NCBI RefSeq assembly: GCF_938030685.1
Contig: NZ_CALHHX010000185.1
Location: 1 to 25,108 of the forward strand
Length of the DNA stretch: 25,108 bases
Reading direction: 5' to 3'
From: an uncultured Campylobacter sp.
GTDB taxonomy: Bacteria; Campylobacterota; Campylobacteria; Campylobacterales; Campylobacteraceae
A model generated the notes under the pieces. It ran no database searches. It was not told where the DNA came from and was given only the letters and a program-made list of their open reading frames with translations. The position numbers and the translations under genes are program-made. This document shows, in pieces, positions 1-8,124 of the stretch (the stretch's first letter is position 1; every line of letters starts with the position of its first letter).

Positions 1-82
1 ACAGTTCGCAAAATTTGCCGCGTTCGTTCATAACGGCGACCTTTGATGAGGTCGAGCCGATGTCGATACCGATAAAATGCAT
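1..82 (-). CDS. Acyl-CoA dehydratase activase-like ATPase (BadF/BadG/HgdC family), 5' end only
   Basis: Reading the minus strand from an ATG at 82-80 gives about 27 residues before the window edge, beginning MHFIGIDIGSTSSKVAVM. The D-I-G-S-T-S-x-K segment is the phosphate-1 loop of the ASKHA ATPase fold. This spelling is typical of 2-hydroxyacyl-CoA dehydratase activators (HgdC) and BadF/BadG-type benzoyl-CoA reductase ATPases, which use ATP to push an electron into a partner [4Fe-4S] dehydratase. Sugar kinases of the same fold usually read G-T-T-S or G-T-T-N here, so they are less likely. The ribosome binding site is weak (ACGGA about 10 bases upstream). The gene continues beyond base 1, so length and partner cannot be judged. 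Family assignment rests on one motif. Confidence 0.72.
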   Translation of the reverse strand, partial: MHFIGIDIGSTSSKVAVMNERGKFCEL

Positions 83-237
83 AAAATTTAAATCCGTCGA
101 AAAATATTTCTACGCCGTAGAACTTTGATTTGAATGTTAGTCTTTTTAAGCTTTTAGACTGCTGAAATTTAGCGCTCGCAGGCGGCGTGGATTAAATTTA
201 GTTTTGCACCGCGTTTGAATCGGTTTTAAATTTAAAT

Positions 238-1170
238 TTAGCGCTCGCGGGCGATTAAAATTCCGCTTAAAATCACCACCGCGATGCCCGCTAGCACGAT
301 CGGACCGGGCAGATGGTCGCCTAGCATAATTCCGAGCGCCATGCTAAAGAGGATATCGCTGTAGCTGATCGCAGCGACGATGCCCGCTTTGCGCGAAGCG
401 GCATAGGCGCGCGTCATGTAAATTTGAAAGTAGATACCGCTGACGCCCAGAAGCGCCACTAGCACCCAGCCAAAAAGGCTTGGCGGGTTGAAATAAGCGA
501 GCTTCGCTAAATCCGCGCCGCTGAAAAGCCCTAAAATTTTAACCTCGCTACCTTCAAGCGCCCAGCCCGCAGCCATCATCATCGCGCTTAGAAAGGTAGC
601 GGACGAGACGAAAACCAGCACGATGAGGTTGGTGGCGTAGTGTTTGCGAAGCTCGCGCACGCTCGTGTATGCAAGCCCCGCGCACATGCCGCCGAAGATT
701 CCCACTGCATCGGTTACGCTGATGCCGATGTGCGGGCGCACGACGAGTAAAATTCCGCCAAAGCCGAGCAGTATCGCAAACCAACCGCGCGAGCTTAGCT
801 TTTCGCCTAAGAAAAATGCCGAAAATAGCGCGGTGAAAATGGGCGCCGTCTTTTGGAAGGTAAAAGCGGTGCCAAGATCGATGTGGGCGATATTGTAAAA
901 GGTTGCTAAGATCCCGCAGCTGCCGATAAAGCCGCGAAACGCGAGCAGCCACGGCTTGCCGCCCGGGCCCAGATTTTTTACCCGCCGTAGCGAAAACAGC
1001 ACGATGCCGATGCCTACGACGTTGCGGAAAAACACGATCTCGGCGCTGCTCATATGCTCCGCCATAACCTTGGCCAGAGCGCCGTTTAGCGCAAAATAGA
1101 AGCTCGCTACGAGCATATAATAAACGCCCAGATGTTTCAGCCAAAACGCGGAGTAGAATTTTTGTTTCAT
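238..1170 (-). CDS. EamA/DMT-family transporter, copy 2 of a tandem pair
   Basis: A 310-residue integral membrane protein with about ten hydrophobic segments, the usual length and topology of the EamA (drug/metabolite transporter) superfamily. Family-like features are the FTFQKTAPIFTA segment with a following LGEKLS at the end of the first half, and the second-half RAYAASRKAGIVAAISYSDI block. Substrates in this family vary widely (amino acids, nucleotides, drugs), and nothing here fixes the cargo. The ATG at 1170 lies six bases after the stop of the upstream paralogue, so both are probably on one transcript read from the promoter near 2105. The last codons fall in an AAATTTAGCGCTCGC word that recurs about 65 bases further downstream, a small duplication at the gene end. 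Function as an inner-membrane exporter is inferred from family only. Confidence 0.85.
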   Translation of the reverse strand: MKQKFYSAFWLKHLGVYYMLVASFYFALNGALAKVMAEHMSSAEIVFFRNVVGIGIVLFSLRRVKNLGPGGKPWLLAFRGFIGSCGILATFYNIAHIDLGTAFTFQKTAPIFTALFSAFFLGEKLSSRGWFAILLGFGGILLVVRPHIGISVTDAVGIFGGMCAGLAYTSVRELRKHYATNLIVLVFVSSATFLSAMMMAAGWALEGSEVKILGLFSGADLAKLAYFNPPSLFGWVLVALLGVSGIYFQIYMTRAYAASRKAGIVAAISYSDILFSMALGIMLGDHLPGPIVLAGIAVVILSGILIARER

Positions 1171-1176
1171 CGCACG

Positions 1177-2082
1177 CTACTTTCGGTTCGCCACAAGTGT
1201 GCCCGCGACGATGATGAGTGCCATGCCCGAAAGCGCCATGAAACCGGGCAGGGCGTCGCCTAGCAGCAGCCCAAATAGCGTCGAAAAGATGATGTCTGTG
1301 TAGCTGATCGTAGCTACTATGCCCGCTTTGCGCGTCGCGGCGTAGGCCTTGGTGACGTAGGTTTGATAAAACAGCCCCAGCAGCCCTAAAAGCACGGCAA
1401 AGAGCCAACCCTGCGCGTTTGGAATTTTAAATTTGCAAAGCATAAAACTCAGCGCGGGCGCGTCTATAAATTCTGCCGCGATCATAAGCGCTGCGGGCAT
1501 TAGCGTGCCGGCAAGAAGCGCAGAGAGGATGATCGTATCGGAGCTATAGTATTTGCGCAGCCCGCGCACGGAGGTAAACGCCATCGCGGCGAACAATCCG
1601 CTTAAAATTCCAAAAATATCGCTTGGCTGCAAGCCAAACTGCGGCTGAATTACCAAAACGATGCCCACAAAGCCTAGGCAGACCGAGAACCAGCCCATCG
1701 CGCCGAATTTTTCGCCGAGGGTAAAGTACGCGATGATCGCCGTCCAAATGGACGCCGTTTTTTGAAAGGTAAATGCCTCGCCGAGGCTGATGTTAGCGAC
1801 GTTATAAAAAAATACCATCAGCCCCAAAATCCCGATAATGCCGCGAAACGCGAGCGTAAAAGGATGACCGCCCTTGTTTGCAAAGCGCGCCGCGCGGGGA
1901 CGAGCCTTGATTTTATAAAGCAGGATCAAAAGCCCGGGCAGATTGCGAAAGAGCACGACCTCAAGCGATGAAATTTGCGCGCCCAAAAGCTTAGCAAAAA
2001 CGCCCGTAAGAGAGTAGTAAAAGCACGCCATCAGCATATAATACACGCTTAGATGGTGCAGCAAGAAGTTGTTGTATTTCAT
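1177..2082 (-). CDS. EamA/DMT-family transporter, copy 1 of a tandem pair
   Basis: A 301-residue protein with about ten predicted membrane segments, clearly paralogous to the next gene along the strand. Shared blocks include HLxVYYML near the N-terminus, the SSxEVV/IVxFRN segment after helix 2, FTFQKTA with LGEK at mid-protein, and TxAYAAxRKAGIVAxISY in the second half. Members of the EamA family are inner-membrane transporters of small metabolites; the substrate cannot be told. The ATG at 2082 is preceded by AAAGGGG with a good spacing and a TATAAT box about 22 bases upstream of the start, so this is the promoter-proximal gene of a two-gene operon. The pair probably arose by tandem duplication and has since diverged; it could form a heterodimer or two separate carriers. 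Confidence 0.86.
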   Translation of the reverse strand: MKYNNFLLHHLSVYYMLMACFYYSLTGVFAKLLGAQISSLEVVLFRNLPGLLILLYKIKARPRAARFANKGGHPFTLAFRGIIGILGLMVFFYNVANISLGEAFTFQKTASIWTAIIAYFTLGEKFGAMGWFSVCLGFVGIVLVIQPQFGLQPSDIFGILSGLFAAMAFTSVRGLRKYYSSDTIILSALLAGTLMPAALMIAAEFIDAPALSFMLCKFKIPNAQGWLFAVLLGLLGLFYQTYVTKAYAATRKAGIVATISYTDIIFSTLFGLLLGDALPGFMALSGMALIIVAGTLVANRK

Positions 2083-2104
2083 CGCGCCCCTTTAAATTTG
2101 CGGA

Positions 2105-2110
2105 ATTATA
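2105..2110 (-). promoter_or_regulatory. -10 box (TATAAT) of the DMT transporter pair
   Basis: On the minus strand the sequence reads TATAAT, then about 22 bases including AAAGGGG, then the ATG of the first transporter. Campylobacter sigma-70 promoters rely on a TATAAT-type -10 with A/T-rich DNA upstream rather than a clear -35, and A/T-rich sequence is present here. The implied leader is very short. Confidence 0.55.
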
Positions 2111-2580
2111 CACGCATAATGATTAAATTTTAATATTCCGCCGTTTTAATATTTCGCCGCGCCGCCTGCTTTTGCACGCCTGGCGCGACGACTCGGTTTT
2201 GTACTTCGGCGCTTGCTTTTGCGTTTCTTGCTCACGGGCGCTAGTTCAGTACTTGGATATTGGGCGCTGCTTTTGTGATTTTTACCGACCCTCTGCTCTG
2301 CGCGCCGCCGCTTGCTTGAGCAAAGCAGTAAAATTTGCGCAGCTGCGGGCTTTTATGCTTTCGTGTAGTTGCGTCGGTTTTTAAAATTTATAAGATTTAC
2401 GCACATCTCCGCATTCTGCGATATGTTCGGCGATGGATAGCGCGTTTTGACGTCTTGCGTCCGTGCGGCGTTCTGCTAGTGTCGCGATAAAATTTCGCTA
2501 AATTTAGCGCCTAAATTTCATAAAATTTTGCCGCCCGATTCCTGCGAGCGAGCGCGTAGAATTTGGCTTTAATCTATTTT
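2111..2580. other. Intergenic region between the divergent DMT pair and der
   Basis: About 470 bases without a convincing gene. A 70-residue Cys-rich open frame at 2172-2384 has no ribosome binding site and no recognisable domain. The first half is GC-rich with loosely repeated GCGCTTGCTTTTGCG-like words. The second half carries several RAATTY words (for example 2331, 2386, 2488, 2498), as elsewhere in the non-coding DNA of this window. No tRNA, riboswitch or strong hairpin was seen. Confidence 0.5.
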
Positions 2581-2584
2581 TAGT

Positions 2585-2590
2585 TATAAT
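2585..2590 (+). promoter_or_regulatory. -10 box (TATAAT) of der, with RBS deciding a GTG start
   Basis: TATAAT follows a T-rich stretch and precedes the der start by 25 bases. AAGGA at 2606-2610 sits five bases before GTG at 2616, which supports GTG as the real start. This promoter probably drives der-aroK-trpS and perhaps the gene after trpS. Confidence 0.6.
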
Positions 2591-2615
2591 CGCGCCAAAA
2601 ACTACAAGGACGAAC

Positions 2616-4001
2616 GTGAAAAGTTTGATCATCATCGGGCGCCCCAACGTCGGCAAGTCGAGCCTTTTTAACCGCCTAGCGGGCGCTCGCATCGCCATTA
2701 CCAGCGACGTTGCGGGCACGACGCGCGATACCAATAAAGCCGAAGCCGAAATTTTCGATCGTCGCGTGCGAGTGATCGATTCGGGCGGCTTGGACGATAC
2801 CTCCGAGCTGTTTGCGCGCGTGCAGACTAAGACGCTAAGCGAGGCCAAGAGCGCGGATTTGATAATCTTTATGACGGACGGCAAGCTGCTTCCGAGCGAC
2901 GATGAGCGGCGGATATTTTTCTCGCTGCAGAGACTTGGCAAGCCCATCGCCCTAGCGGTCAATAAGATCGACGGCAAGCGCGACGAGGAGCGGAGCTGGG
3001 AGTTTAACGAATTCGGCGTTAAATTTTTCCCGATCTCCGTTTCTCACAACAGCGGCATCGATGAGCTGAAAGAGTGGATATACGGCTTTTTAGACCCTGC
3101 GCCCGCGCAGCAGGACGAGGATGAAATTTTTGATGATTTTATAGAGGGCTTTAACGACGATGGCGAGCCGAAAGAGGGGCGCGACGAGGAATTTTATGCA
3201 GACAAGACCATCGGCGTGGGCATCATCGGGCGGGTAAATGTTGGTAAATCGAGCCTTCTAAACGCGCTTGTCGGCTCGCAGCGTTCGGTCGTGAGCGATT
3301 ATGCGGGCACGACGATTGATCCGGTGAACGAAAGCACGGAATTTGAAGGGCGTACGCTTGAGTTTATCGACACGGCGGGCATTCGCCGCCGCGGCAAGAT
3401 CGAGGGCATCGAGCGCTTCGCGCTAAATCGCACCGAAAAAATCTTGCAAAACTCCGACATTGCGCTTTTGGTGCTTGACGCAAGCGAGCCGCTAAACGAG
3501 TTGGACGAGCGCATCGCGGGGCTTGCGGCTAAATTTGAACTCGGGCTCATCATAATTTTAAACAAATGGGATCTTTGCGAGCGCGATTACGACGAGTTTT
3601 GCCGCGATCTGCGCGATAGGTTTAAATTTCTTTCCTACGCGCCGATCATCAGCGTCAGCGCGACGGATAGGAAGCGGATCCATAAAATTTACCCGCTCAT
3701 TTTGGAGGTTTATTCAAATTTCACTCGCAAGCTCGGCACCGCAAGGATCAATGAAGCGGTAGAAGCCGCGATAAAGGCGCATCCGATACCTCGCGAGCGG
3801 GGCAAATCGGTTAAAATTTACTACGCCGCGCAGATCGGCTTTGCGCCGCCAAAGATCGCTCTTGTGATGAACCGCCCGCAAGCGCTGCATTTTAGCTACA
3901 AGCGCTATTTGATAAACAGACTGCGCGCGAGCTTTGCTCTTTCGGGAAGTCCGCTAGTGCTGCTGCCGCGCAAAAAAGGGGAGAGCGATGAAGAGCGGTA
4001 A
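2616..4001 (+). CDS. der: Ribosome-assembly GTPase Der (EngA)
   Basis: A 461-residue cytoplasmic GTPase with two tandem G domains, the hallmark of Der/EngA, which acts in maturation of the 50S ribosomal subunit. Domain 1 has G1 GRPNVGKS at residues 8-15, GTTRD at 34-38, DSGG at 55-58 and NKID at 116-119. An acidic linker rich in Asp and Glu leads to domain 2, with G1 GRVNVGKS near 205-212, DTAG and NKWD near 316-319. The C-terminal KH-like domain follows and ends in a basic tail. Domain 2 reads GTTIDP where many homologues have GTTRD. The start is GTG, supported by AAGGA five bases upstream; the length is normal. The 3' end overlaps aroK by 14 bases, and the order der-aroK-trpS matches C. jejuni, so co-transcription is likely. 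Confidence 0.97.
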   Translation: MKSLIIIGRPNVGKSSLFNRLAGARIAITSDVAGTTRDTNKAEAEIFDRRVRVIDSGGLDDTSELFARVQTKTLSEAKSADLIIFMTDGKLLPSDDERRIFFSLQRLGKPIALAVNKIDGKRDEERSWEFNEFGVKFFPISVSHNSGIDELKEWIYGFLDPAPAQQDEDEIFDDFIEGFNDDGEPKEGRDEEFYADKTIGVGIIGRVNVGKSSLLNALVGSQRSVVSDYAGTTIDPVNESTEFEGRTLEFIDTAGIRRRGKIEGIERFALNRTEKILQNSDIALLVLDASEPLNELDERIAGLAAKFELGLIIILNKWDLCERDYDEFCRDLRDRFKFLSYAPIISVSATDRKRIHKIYPLILEVYSNFTRKLGTARINEAVEAAIKAHPIPRERGKSVKIYYAAQIGFAPPKIALVMNRPQALHFSYKRYLINRLRASFALSGSPLVLLPRKKGESDEER

Positions 4002-4959
4002 TATCGTGCTCATCGGCTTTATGGGAGTCGGCAAGGGCACGGTAGCGCGGGCTCTGGCTGCGCAAAGCGGGATGTTTGCGCTTGATTGCGACGATATGAT
4101 CGAAAGCTACGCCAATAAGAAAATCGGGCAAATTTTTAAAGAGAAGGGCGAGCAGAGCTTCAGAAAGATGGAAGAGGGCCTTGCGAAATTTTTAGAAAAG
4201 TCCGTCCGCTGCGCCGTGATCTCTACAGGCGGCGGCTTTTACGCCGTGAAAAATTTAAACAAAATCGGCACCGTCGTGTATCTGAAATCAAGCTTTGAGG
4301 GGATCATTAATCGCTTAAAAAACAGCGAAAACGCGGAGAAAAAATTTGCCAAGCGCCCGCTGCTAGCCGATCTGCAAAAGGCCGCGGCGCTGCACGCCAA
4401 AAGAGACGGGGCGTATGAAAAAAAGGCCGACATCATAATCGACGTCGAAAATAAAAGCGTAAAAAAGATCGTAAAAGAAATTCTATCCGCCTGCGACGGG
4501 CTAAATTTAAAGGGGAAAAAGATGTCTAAACAAAAGTGCCCGGGCGGCGGCAAAAATTCCAAGTCGCACGGAAAAGAGAGTAAAGGCGATAAGTTTAAAA
4601 AGAAAGAGGCGCTAAAGCAGAAGCTGTGCGAATTGATCGAGGGCTTAGAGCGCGAGCAAATTCCAAAACGCGTAATCGCGTGGCACTTCGATCTTTACGA
4701 GCCTTACGCGCTTGAGCTGGCGGGATCGAGTAGTTATGACGCGGATGACGACGACTGGGCGTGCGAGGACGAGGATGAGTTTTATCCGCAAAGCTCGCGC
4801 TTGCAGCTTGAATTTTTAAGCGAGCTTTCGTGGCGGCAGGTTTTAAAACTGCTCGTGCAGGCTCTGCGCGAGCTGCGAGAGCAGATGCCAGATGCAAAAA
4901 TTTTTAAGTGCAAGCACGTTGCCGCAGGCTTCGTAGACGGCGATCTGATTTTGATTTAA
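3988..4959 (+). CDS. aroK: Shikimate kinase fused in frame to an unknown 145-residue C-terminal module
   Basis: Residues 1 to about 170 are a complete shikimate kinase, which phosphorylates shikimate in the chorismate pathway. Visible are the P-loop GFMGVGKGT at 10-18, the Mg/shikimate acidic pair D33 and D35, R59, GGG at 81-83 and the lid RPLL near 120. Normal AroK ends about here. This frame continues through LNLKGKK into a Lys-rich, then acidic, then helical module to give 323 residues. The linker is encoded by CTAAATTTAAAGGGGAAAAAG, which looks like a former intergenic region with a ribosome binding site; an ATG at 4522 follows in the same frame. Removing one G from the GGG at 4498-4500 would give a stop right after residue 170. 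It may be a real fusion, a recent frameshift joining two genes, or a sequencing error. The ATG at 3988 overlaps der by 14 bases. Confidence 0.88.
   Translation: MKSGNIVLIGFMGVGKGTVARALAAQSGMFALDCDDMIESYANKKIGQIFKEKGEQSFRKMEEGLAKFLEKSVRCAVISTGGGFYAVKNLNKIGTVVYLKSSFEGIINRLKNSENAEKKFAKRPLLADLQKAAALHAKRDGAYEKKADIIIDVENKSVKKIVKEILSACDGLNLKGKKMSKQKCPGGGKNSKSHGKESKGDKFKKKEALKQKLCELIEGLEREQIPKRVIAWHFDLYEPYALELAGSSSYDADDDDWACEDEDEFYPQSSRLQLEFLSELSWRQVLKLLVQALRELREQMPDAKIFKCKHVAAGFVDGDLILI
4522..4959 (+). other. Possible independent gene start inside the aroK fusion (145-residue C-terminal module)
   Basis: ATG at 4522 is preceded by AAAGGGG at 4509-4515 with six bases between, as good a ribosome binding site as those of neighbouring genes. 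Translation from here gives a 145-residue protein starting MSKQKCPGGGKN. It has a Lys/Ser/Gly-rich head, an amphipathic helix, an acidic stretch (DADDDDWACEDEDE) and a final helical segment ending VDGDLILI. I do not recognise the family. It may be made separately as well as, or instead of, being part of the fusion. In C. jejuni no gene lies between aroK and trpS, so this is an addition to the operon. Confidence 0.5.
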
Positions 4960-4969
4960 AGGAGCAATG

Positions 4970-5938
4970 ATGAGAATTTTAACGGGTCTTCAGCCCAGCG
5001 GCAAGCTGCATTTGGGCAACTACTTCGCGAGTATCAAGCAGATGGTAGATGCGCAAAACGCGGGCGAGCAGATGTTTATGTTTATCGCAAACTACCATGC
5101 GCTCACGTCCGTAAGCGACGGCGCAAAGCTTAAAAACTCCACCTACGAGGCCGCCGCGGCGTTTTTGTCTCTCGGGATCGATCCGAAAAAGACGGTGTTT
5201 TGGGTGCAAAGCGACGTGAAAGAGGTGCTGGAGCTTTACTGGATTTTAAGCGGATATGCGCCGATGGGGCTGCTTGAGCGAGCGCACGCATACAAAGACA
5301 AGATCGCCAAGGGCTTTGAGAGCAAACACGATCTGTTTAGCTACCCCGTTCTGATGGCGGCGGACATCCTGCTATACAGCGCGGAGGTCGTGCCTGTGGG
5401 CAAGGATCAGATCCAGCACGTCGAGATCGCCCGCGACATCGCGCTTAAATTTAACAACGCCCACGGCGAAATTTTAACTATTCCGCAAGCGCGCGTAAAC
5501 GATGAAGTGGCGATCGTGCCGGGCACCGACGGCGCGAAGATGAGTAAGAGCTATGGCAATACGATCGATATTTTTGCAGATGCCGCAACGCTAAAGAAGC
5601 AAATTTCAAGTATCGTAACGACCTCCGAGCCGCTAGAGGCGCCTAAGCAGTGGCGCGGGTGCAATGTCTATAATATCGCGAAGCTATTTTTAAGCGAAGC
5701 GGAGCAGACGGAGCTACAGGCTCGCTACGAACGCGGAGGCGAGGGGCACGGGCACTTCAAGGCGTATCTAAACGAGCTCGTGCTTAGCTACTTCAAAGAC
5801 GCGCGGGATAAATTCGAATACTATCAAAGCCACCGCGAAATTTTAGACGAGATGCTAAGACAGGGCGCGCAAAGAGCGGCCGCGACGGCTGCTTCATTGA
5901 TGCAAAAGGTTCGCGCCGCCGTGGGGATTTATCGCTAA
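4970..5938 (+). CDS. trpS: Tryptophanyl-tRNA synthetase
   Basis: A class I aminoacyl-tRNA synthetase that charges tRNA-Trp with tryptophan in the cytoplasm. The N-terminus has the family signature TGLQPSGKLHLGNY, with HLGN as the HIGH-type motif at residues 14-17, and KMSKS lies at residues 190-194 in GTDGAKMSKSYGN. The AMP- and Trp-binding core between them (VPVGKDQIQHVE) is intact, and the 322-residue length is normal. Two ATGs stand in tandem at 4967 and 4970. GGAG at 4961-4964 is only two bases from the first but five from the second, and homologues begin MRxLTGLQPSG, so I choose 4970. The gene starts ten bases after the aroK fusion's stop and is followed ten bases later by the DUF2628 gene, so all are probably co-transcribed. 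Confidence 0.96.
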   Translation: MRILTGLQPSGKLHLGNYFASIKQMVDAQNAGEQMFMFIANYHALTSVSDGAKLKNSTYEAAAAFLSLGIDPKKTVFWVQSDVKEVLELYWILSGYAPMGLLERAHAYKDKIAKGFESKHDLFSYPVLMAADILLYSAEVVPVGKDQIQHVEIARDIALKFNNAHGEILTIPQARVNDEVAIVPGTDGAKMSKSYGNTIDIFADAATLKKQISSIVTTSEPLEAPKQWRGCNVYNIAKLFLSEAEQTELQARYERGGEGHGHFKAYLNELVLSYFKDARDKFEYYQSHREILDEMLRQGAQRAAATAASLMQKVRAAVGIYR

Positions 5939-5948
5939 GGAGGGTGAA

Positions 5949-6446
5949 ATGACGGATTACGCTAGAGAAATTTTATCTGACGGCAAGTTGCTTCGACAGA
6001 AGCTGGAAATTTTCTTGCAAACCCCAAGTAAGGTTGAAATTTACGCACGCGCCTGCGAGAAATTTTTCGCCGCGGGCAAGCAGCGCGAACTAACTTACGT
6101 AAGCACGTGGAGCTGGTGGGCCTTTTTCGGTACGCTGTTCTTTTTTCTGTACCGCAAGGAGTATAAAATTGCCGCAGCCCTATTTGCCGTTGTGGTAATT
6201 TCTTGCTTTATTCCGTTTTTGGATGAATATGATAGAAGTATAGGAATGGCGATTAGCGTCAGTAGCGGGACTATGGCGAAATATTACGTTTGCGATAGTT
6301 TTGTTTCATTGCTGGATAAACAGGACGACGAAGCCCTAAGAAAGGGCGGCGGCGTGAATAGATGGGCGATATGGCTCGCGGTAATATTTTACGCTTTGGT
6401 CGCAATCGTGTTTGCGCTGATAATTTCAAACGGCGGCAAGGCTTAG
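5949..6446 (+). CDS. DUF2628-type small membrane protein
   Basis: A 165-residue protein with a soluble, charged N-terminal third (about residues 1-50), then an aromatic STWSWWAFFGTLFFFLYRKEY segment, two further hydrophobic stretches, and a C-terminal helix ending in ALIISNGGKA. The WSWWAFFxxxxFxLYRKxY pattern is what I associate with DUF2628 inner-membrane proteins, whose role is unknown. A strong AAGGAGG ribosome binding site overlaps the trpS stop region, ten bases downstream of which this gene starts, so it is likely the last gene of the der-aroK-trpS transcript. In C. jejuni serS follows trpS; here this gene takes that place. The family call rests on the aromatic-basic motif alone. Confidence 0.72.
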   Translation: MTDYAREILSDGKLLRQKLEIFLQTPSKVEIYARACEKFFAAGKQRELTYVSTWSWWAFFGTLFFFLYRKEYKIAAALFAVVVISCFIPFLDEYDRSIGMAISVSSGTMAKYYVCDSFVSLLDKQDDEALRKGGGVNRWAIWLAVIFYALVAIVFALIISNGGKA

Positions 6447-6504
6447 TCGTTTTAAAGGGCTTCCGCGCTCAAAATAGCTAAATAAATTTTAAAAAGGGGT
6501 AGAG

Positions 6505-6771
6505 ATGAAAGCGATCGTAACGGTGATCGGTAAGGACAAGGTTGGCATTGTAGCGGGCGTTTCGGCTAAGCTCGCGCAGCTTGGACTAAACATAGACGAC
6601 ATCAGTCAGACAGTTTTGGATGAGTTTTTTACGATGATGGCGGTGGTTTCCAGCGACGAAAAGCAGGACTTCACGGCTCTACGCGAGGAGCTAAATGAGC
6701 TAGGCGAAAAGCTAAAAGTAAAGATCAACATCCAAAGCTCGGCGATCTTTGACGCCATGCATAACATCTAA
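6505..6771 (+). CDS. ACT-domain regulatory protein (UPF0237 family)
   Basis: An 88-residue single ACT domain. It opens with KAIVTVIGKDKVGIVAGVSA, the beta-strand and glycine turn where ACT domains bind amino-acid-type ligands, followed by a helix, LGLNIDDISQTV and a second strand with FFTMMAVV. Length and sequence fit the UPF0237 group, related to GcvR-type ACT proteins and usually encoded just before a UPF0210 gene, exactly as here. A ribosome binding site AAAAAGGGG precedes the ATG at 6505, and the UPF0210 gene starts nine bases after this stop. The protein presumably senses a small molecule and acts on, or with, its neighbour; the ligand is not known to me. Confidence 0.9.
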   Translation: MKAIVTVIGKDKVGIVAGVSAKLAQLGLNIDDISQTVLDEFFTMMAVVSSDEKQDFTALREELNELGEKLKVKINIQSSAIFDAMHNI

Positions 6772-6780
6772 GGCGCCGAT

Positions 6781-8118
6781 ATGGACATCAAAAACGTAAC
6801 CGAAACGATCGCGATGATCGAGGAGCAAAATTTCGACATCCGCACGATCACGATGGGCATCAGCCTGCTTGACTGCATCGATCCGGATATCGACAAAGCG
6901 GCGGAGAAAATTTACGCAAAGATCACCGATAAGGCGCGCGATCTAGTAAAAGTCGGTAATGAAATTTCGGCAGAGCTCGGCATCCCGATCGTAAATAAAC
7001 GCGTCTGCGTAACACCTATCGCCATCATCGGCGCGGCGACGGATGCCGCGGACTACGTGCCGCTTGCTAGAGCGATGGACGAGGCGGCGCAAAAGGTCGG
7101 TATCGACTTTATCGGCGGCTTTTCGGCGCTCGTGCAAAAGGGCTACGCAAAGGGCGATAAAATTTTAATCGACTCGATCCCCGCCGCGCTCGCTGCGACG
7201 CAGAAGGTCTGCTCGTCGGTAAATATCGGCTCGACCAAGACTGGCATAAATATGAGCGCGGTCGCCGATATGGGGCGCGTGATCAAAGAAACGGCGCGGC
7301 TTTCCGATCTGGGCGCCGCCAAACTCGTCGTGTTTGCCAATGCCGTCGAGGATAATCCCTTTATGGCGGGCGCATTTCACGGCGTGGGCGAGGCTGAAGT
7401 CGTCATAAACGTGGGCGTCAGCGGCCCGGGCGTCGTTAAGCGCGCGCTTGAGAAGGTGCGAGGAGCGAGCTTTGACGTGGTCGCCGAGACTGTTAAAAAG
7501 ACGGCGTTTAAGATCACGCGTATCGGACAGCTCGTAGGACAAATGGCGTCCGAGCGCCTGGGCGTGAAATTTGGCATCGTCGATCTATCATTAGCTCCGA
7601 CCCCTGCCGTGGGCGATTCGGTAGCGCGCGTGCTTGAGGAGATGGGGCTGGAGCGCGTCGGCACGCACGGCACGACCGCGGCTTTGGCACTGCTAAACGA
7701 CGCGGTCAAAAAGGGCGGCGTGATGGCGTGCAACCAAGTAGGTGGGCTTAGCGGCGCGTTTATCCCCGTTTCCGAAGACGAGGGCATGATAGCCGCGGTG
7801 CGCGCGGGCTCGTTAAATTTAGAAAAGCTCGAAGCGATGACCGCGATCTGCTCGGTGGGGCTCGATATGATCGCAATCCCGCAGGATACGCCCGAACAGA
7901 CGATCGCCGCGATCATAGCCGACGAGGCCGCGATCGGCGTGATAAATCAAAAAACGACCGCCGTGCGCATAATCCCAAAAGGCAAAGAGGGCGACACGCT
8001 GGAATTCGGCGGGCTTCTGGGCAGCGCGCCCGTGATGAGCGTAAATAAAAACTCATCTGCCGATTTCATCGCCCGCGGCGGCCAGATACCGGCACCCATT
8101 CATAGTTTTAAAAACTAA
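6781..8118 (+). CDS. UPF0210 / DUF711 (PFL-fold) protein
   Basis: A 445-residue protein of the UPF0210 (DUF711) family, whose members adopt a fold related to pyruvate formate-lyase but have no established reaction. Typical features seen are the N-terminal VTETIAMIEEQNFDIRTITMGISLLDC segment region, the Gly/Ala-rich core with NVGVSGPGVVKRALE, and the C-terminal half with AIGVINQKTTAVRIIPKGK and GGLLGSAPVM near the end. The length is normal and the frame is intact. It follows the ACT-domain gene by nine bases, a conserved pairing across bacteria that implies a joint role, probably sensing and processing of a small metabolite. A strong hairpin after the stop at 8125 ends the unit. Confidence 0.92.
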   Translation: MDIKNVTETIAMIEEQNFDIRTITMGISLLDCIDPDIDKAAEKIYAKITDKARDLVKVGNEISAELGIPIVNKRVCVTPIAIIGAATDAADYVPLARAMDEAAQKVGIDFIGGFSALVQKGYAKGDKILIDSIPAALAATQKVCSSVNIGSTKTGINMSAVADMGRVIKETARLSDLGAAKLVVFANAVEDNPFMAGAFHGVGEAEVVINVGVSGPGVVKRALEKVRGASFDVVAETVKKTAFKITRIGQLVGQMASERLGVKFGIVDLSLAPTPAVGDSVARVLEEMGLERVGTHGTTAALALLNDAVKKGGVMACNQVGGLSGAFIPVSEDEGMIAAVRAGSLNLEKLEAMTAICSVGLDMIAIPQDTPEQTIAAIIADEAAIGVINQKTTAVRIIPKGKEGDTLEFGGLLGSAPVMSVNKNSSADFIARGGQIPAPIHSFKN

Positions 8119-8124
8119 ATTTAT

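Noticed and set aside
554..1408. 284-residue minus-strand open frame
   Set aside because: An out-of-frame shadow of the two DMT transporters, rich in Arg and His, as expected from frame-shifted GC-rich coding DNA.
2172..2384. 70-residue Cys-rich gene
   Set aside because: No ribosome binding site, no domain, skewed composition; looks like chance translation of GC-rich intergenic DNA.
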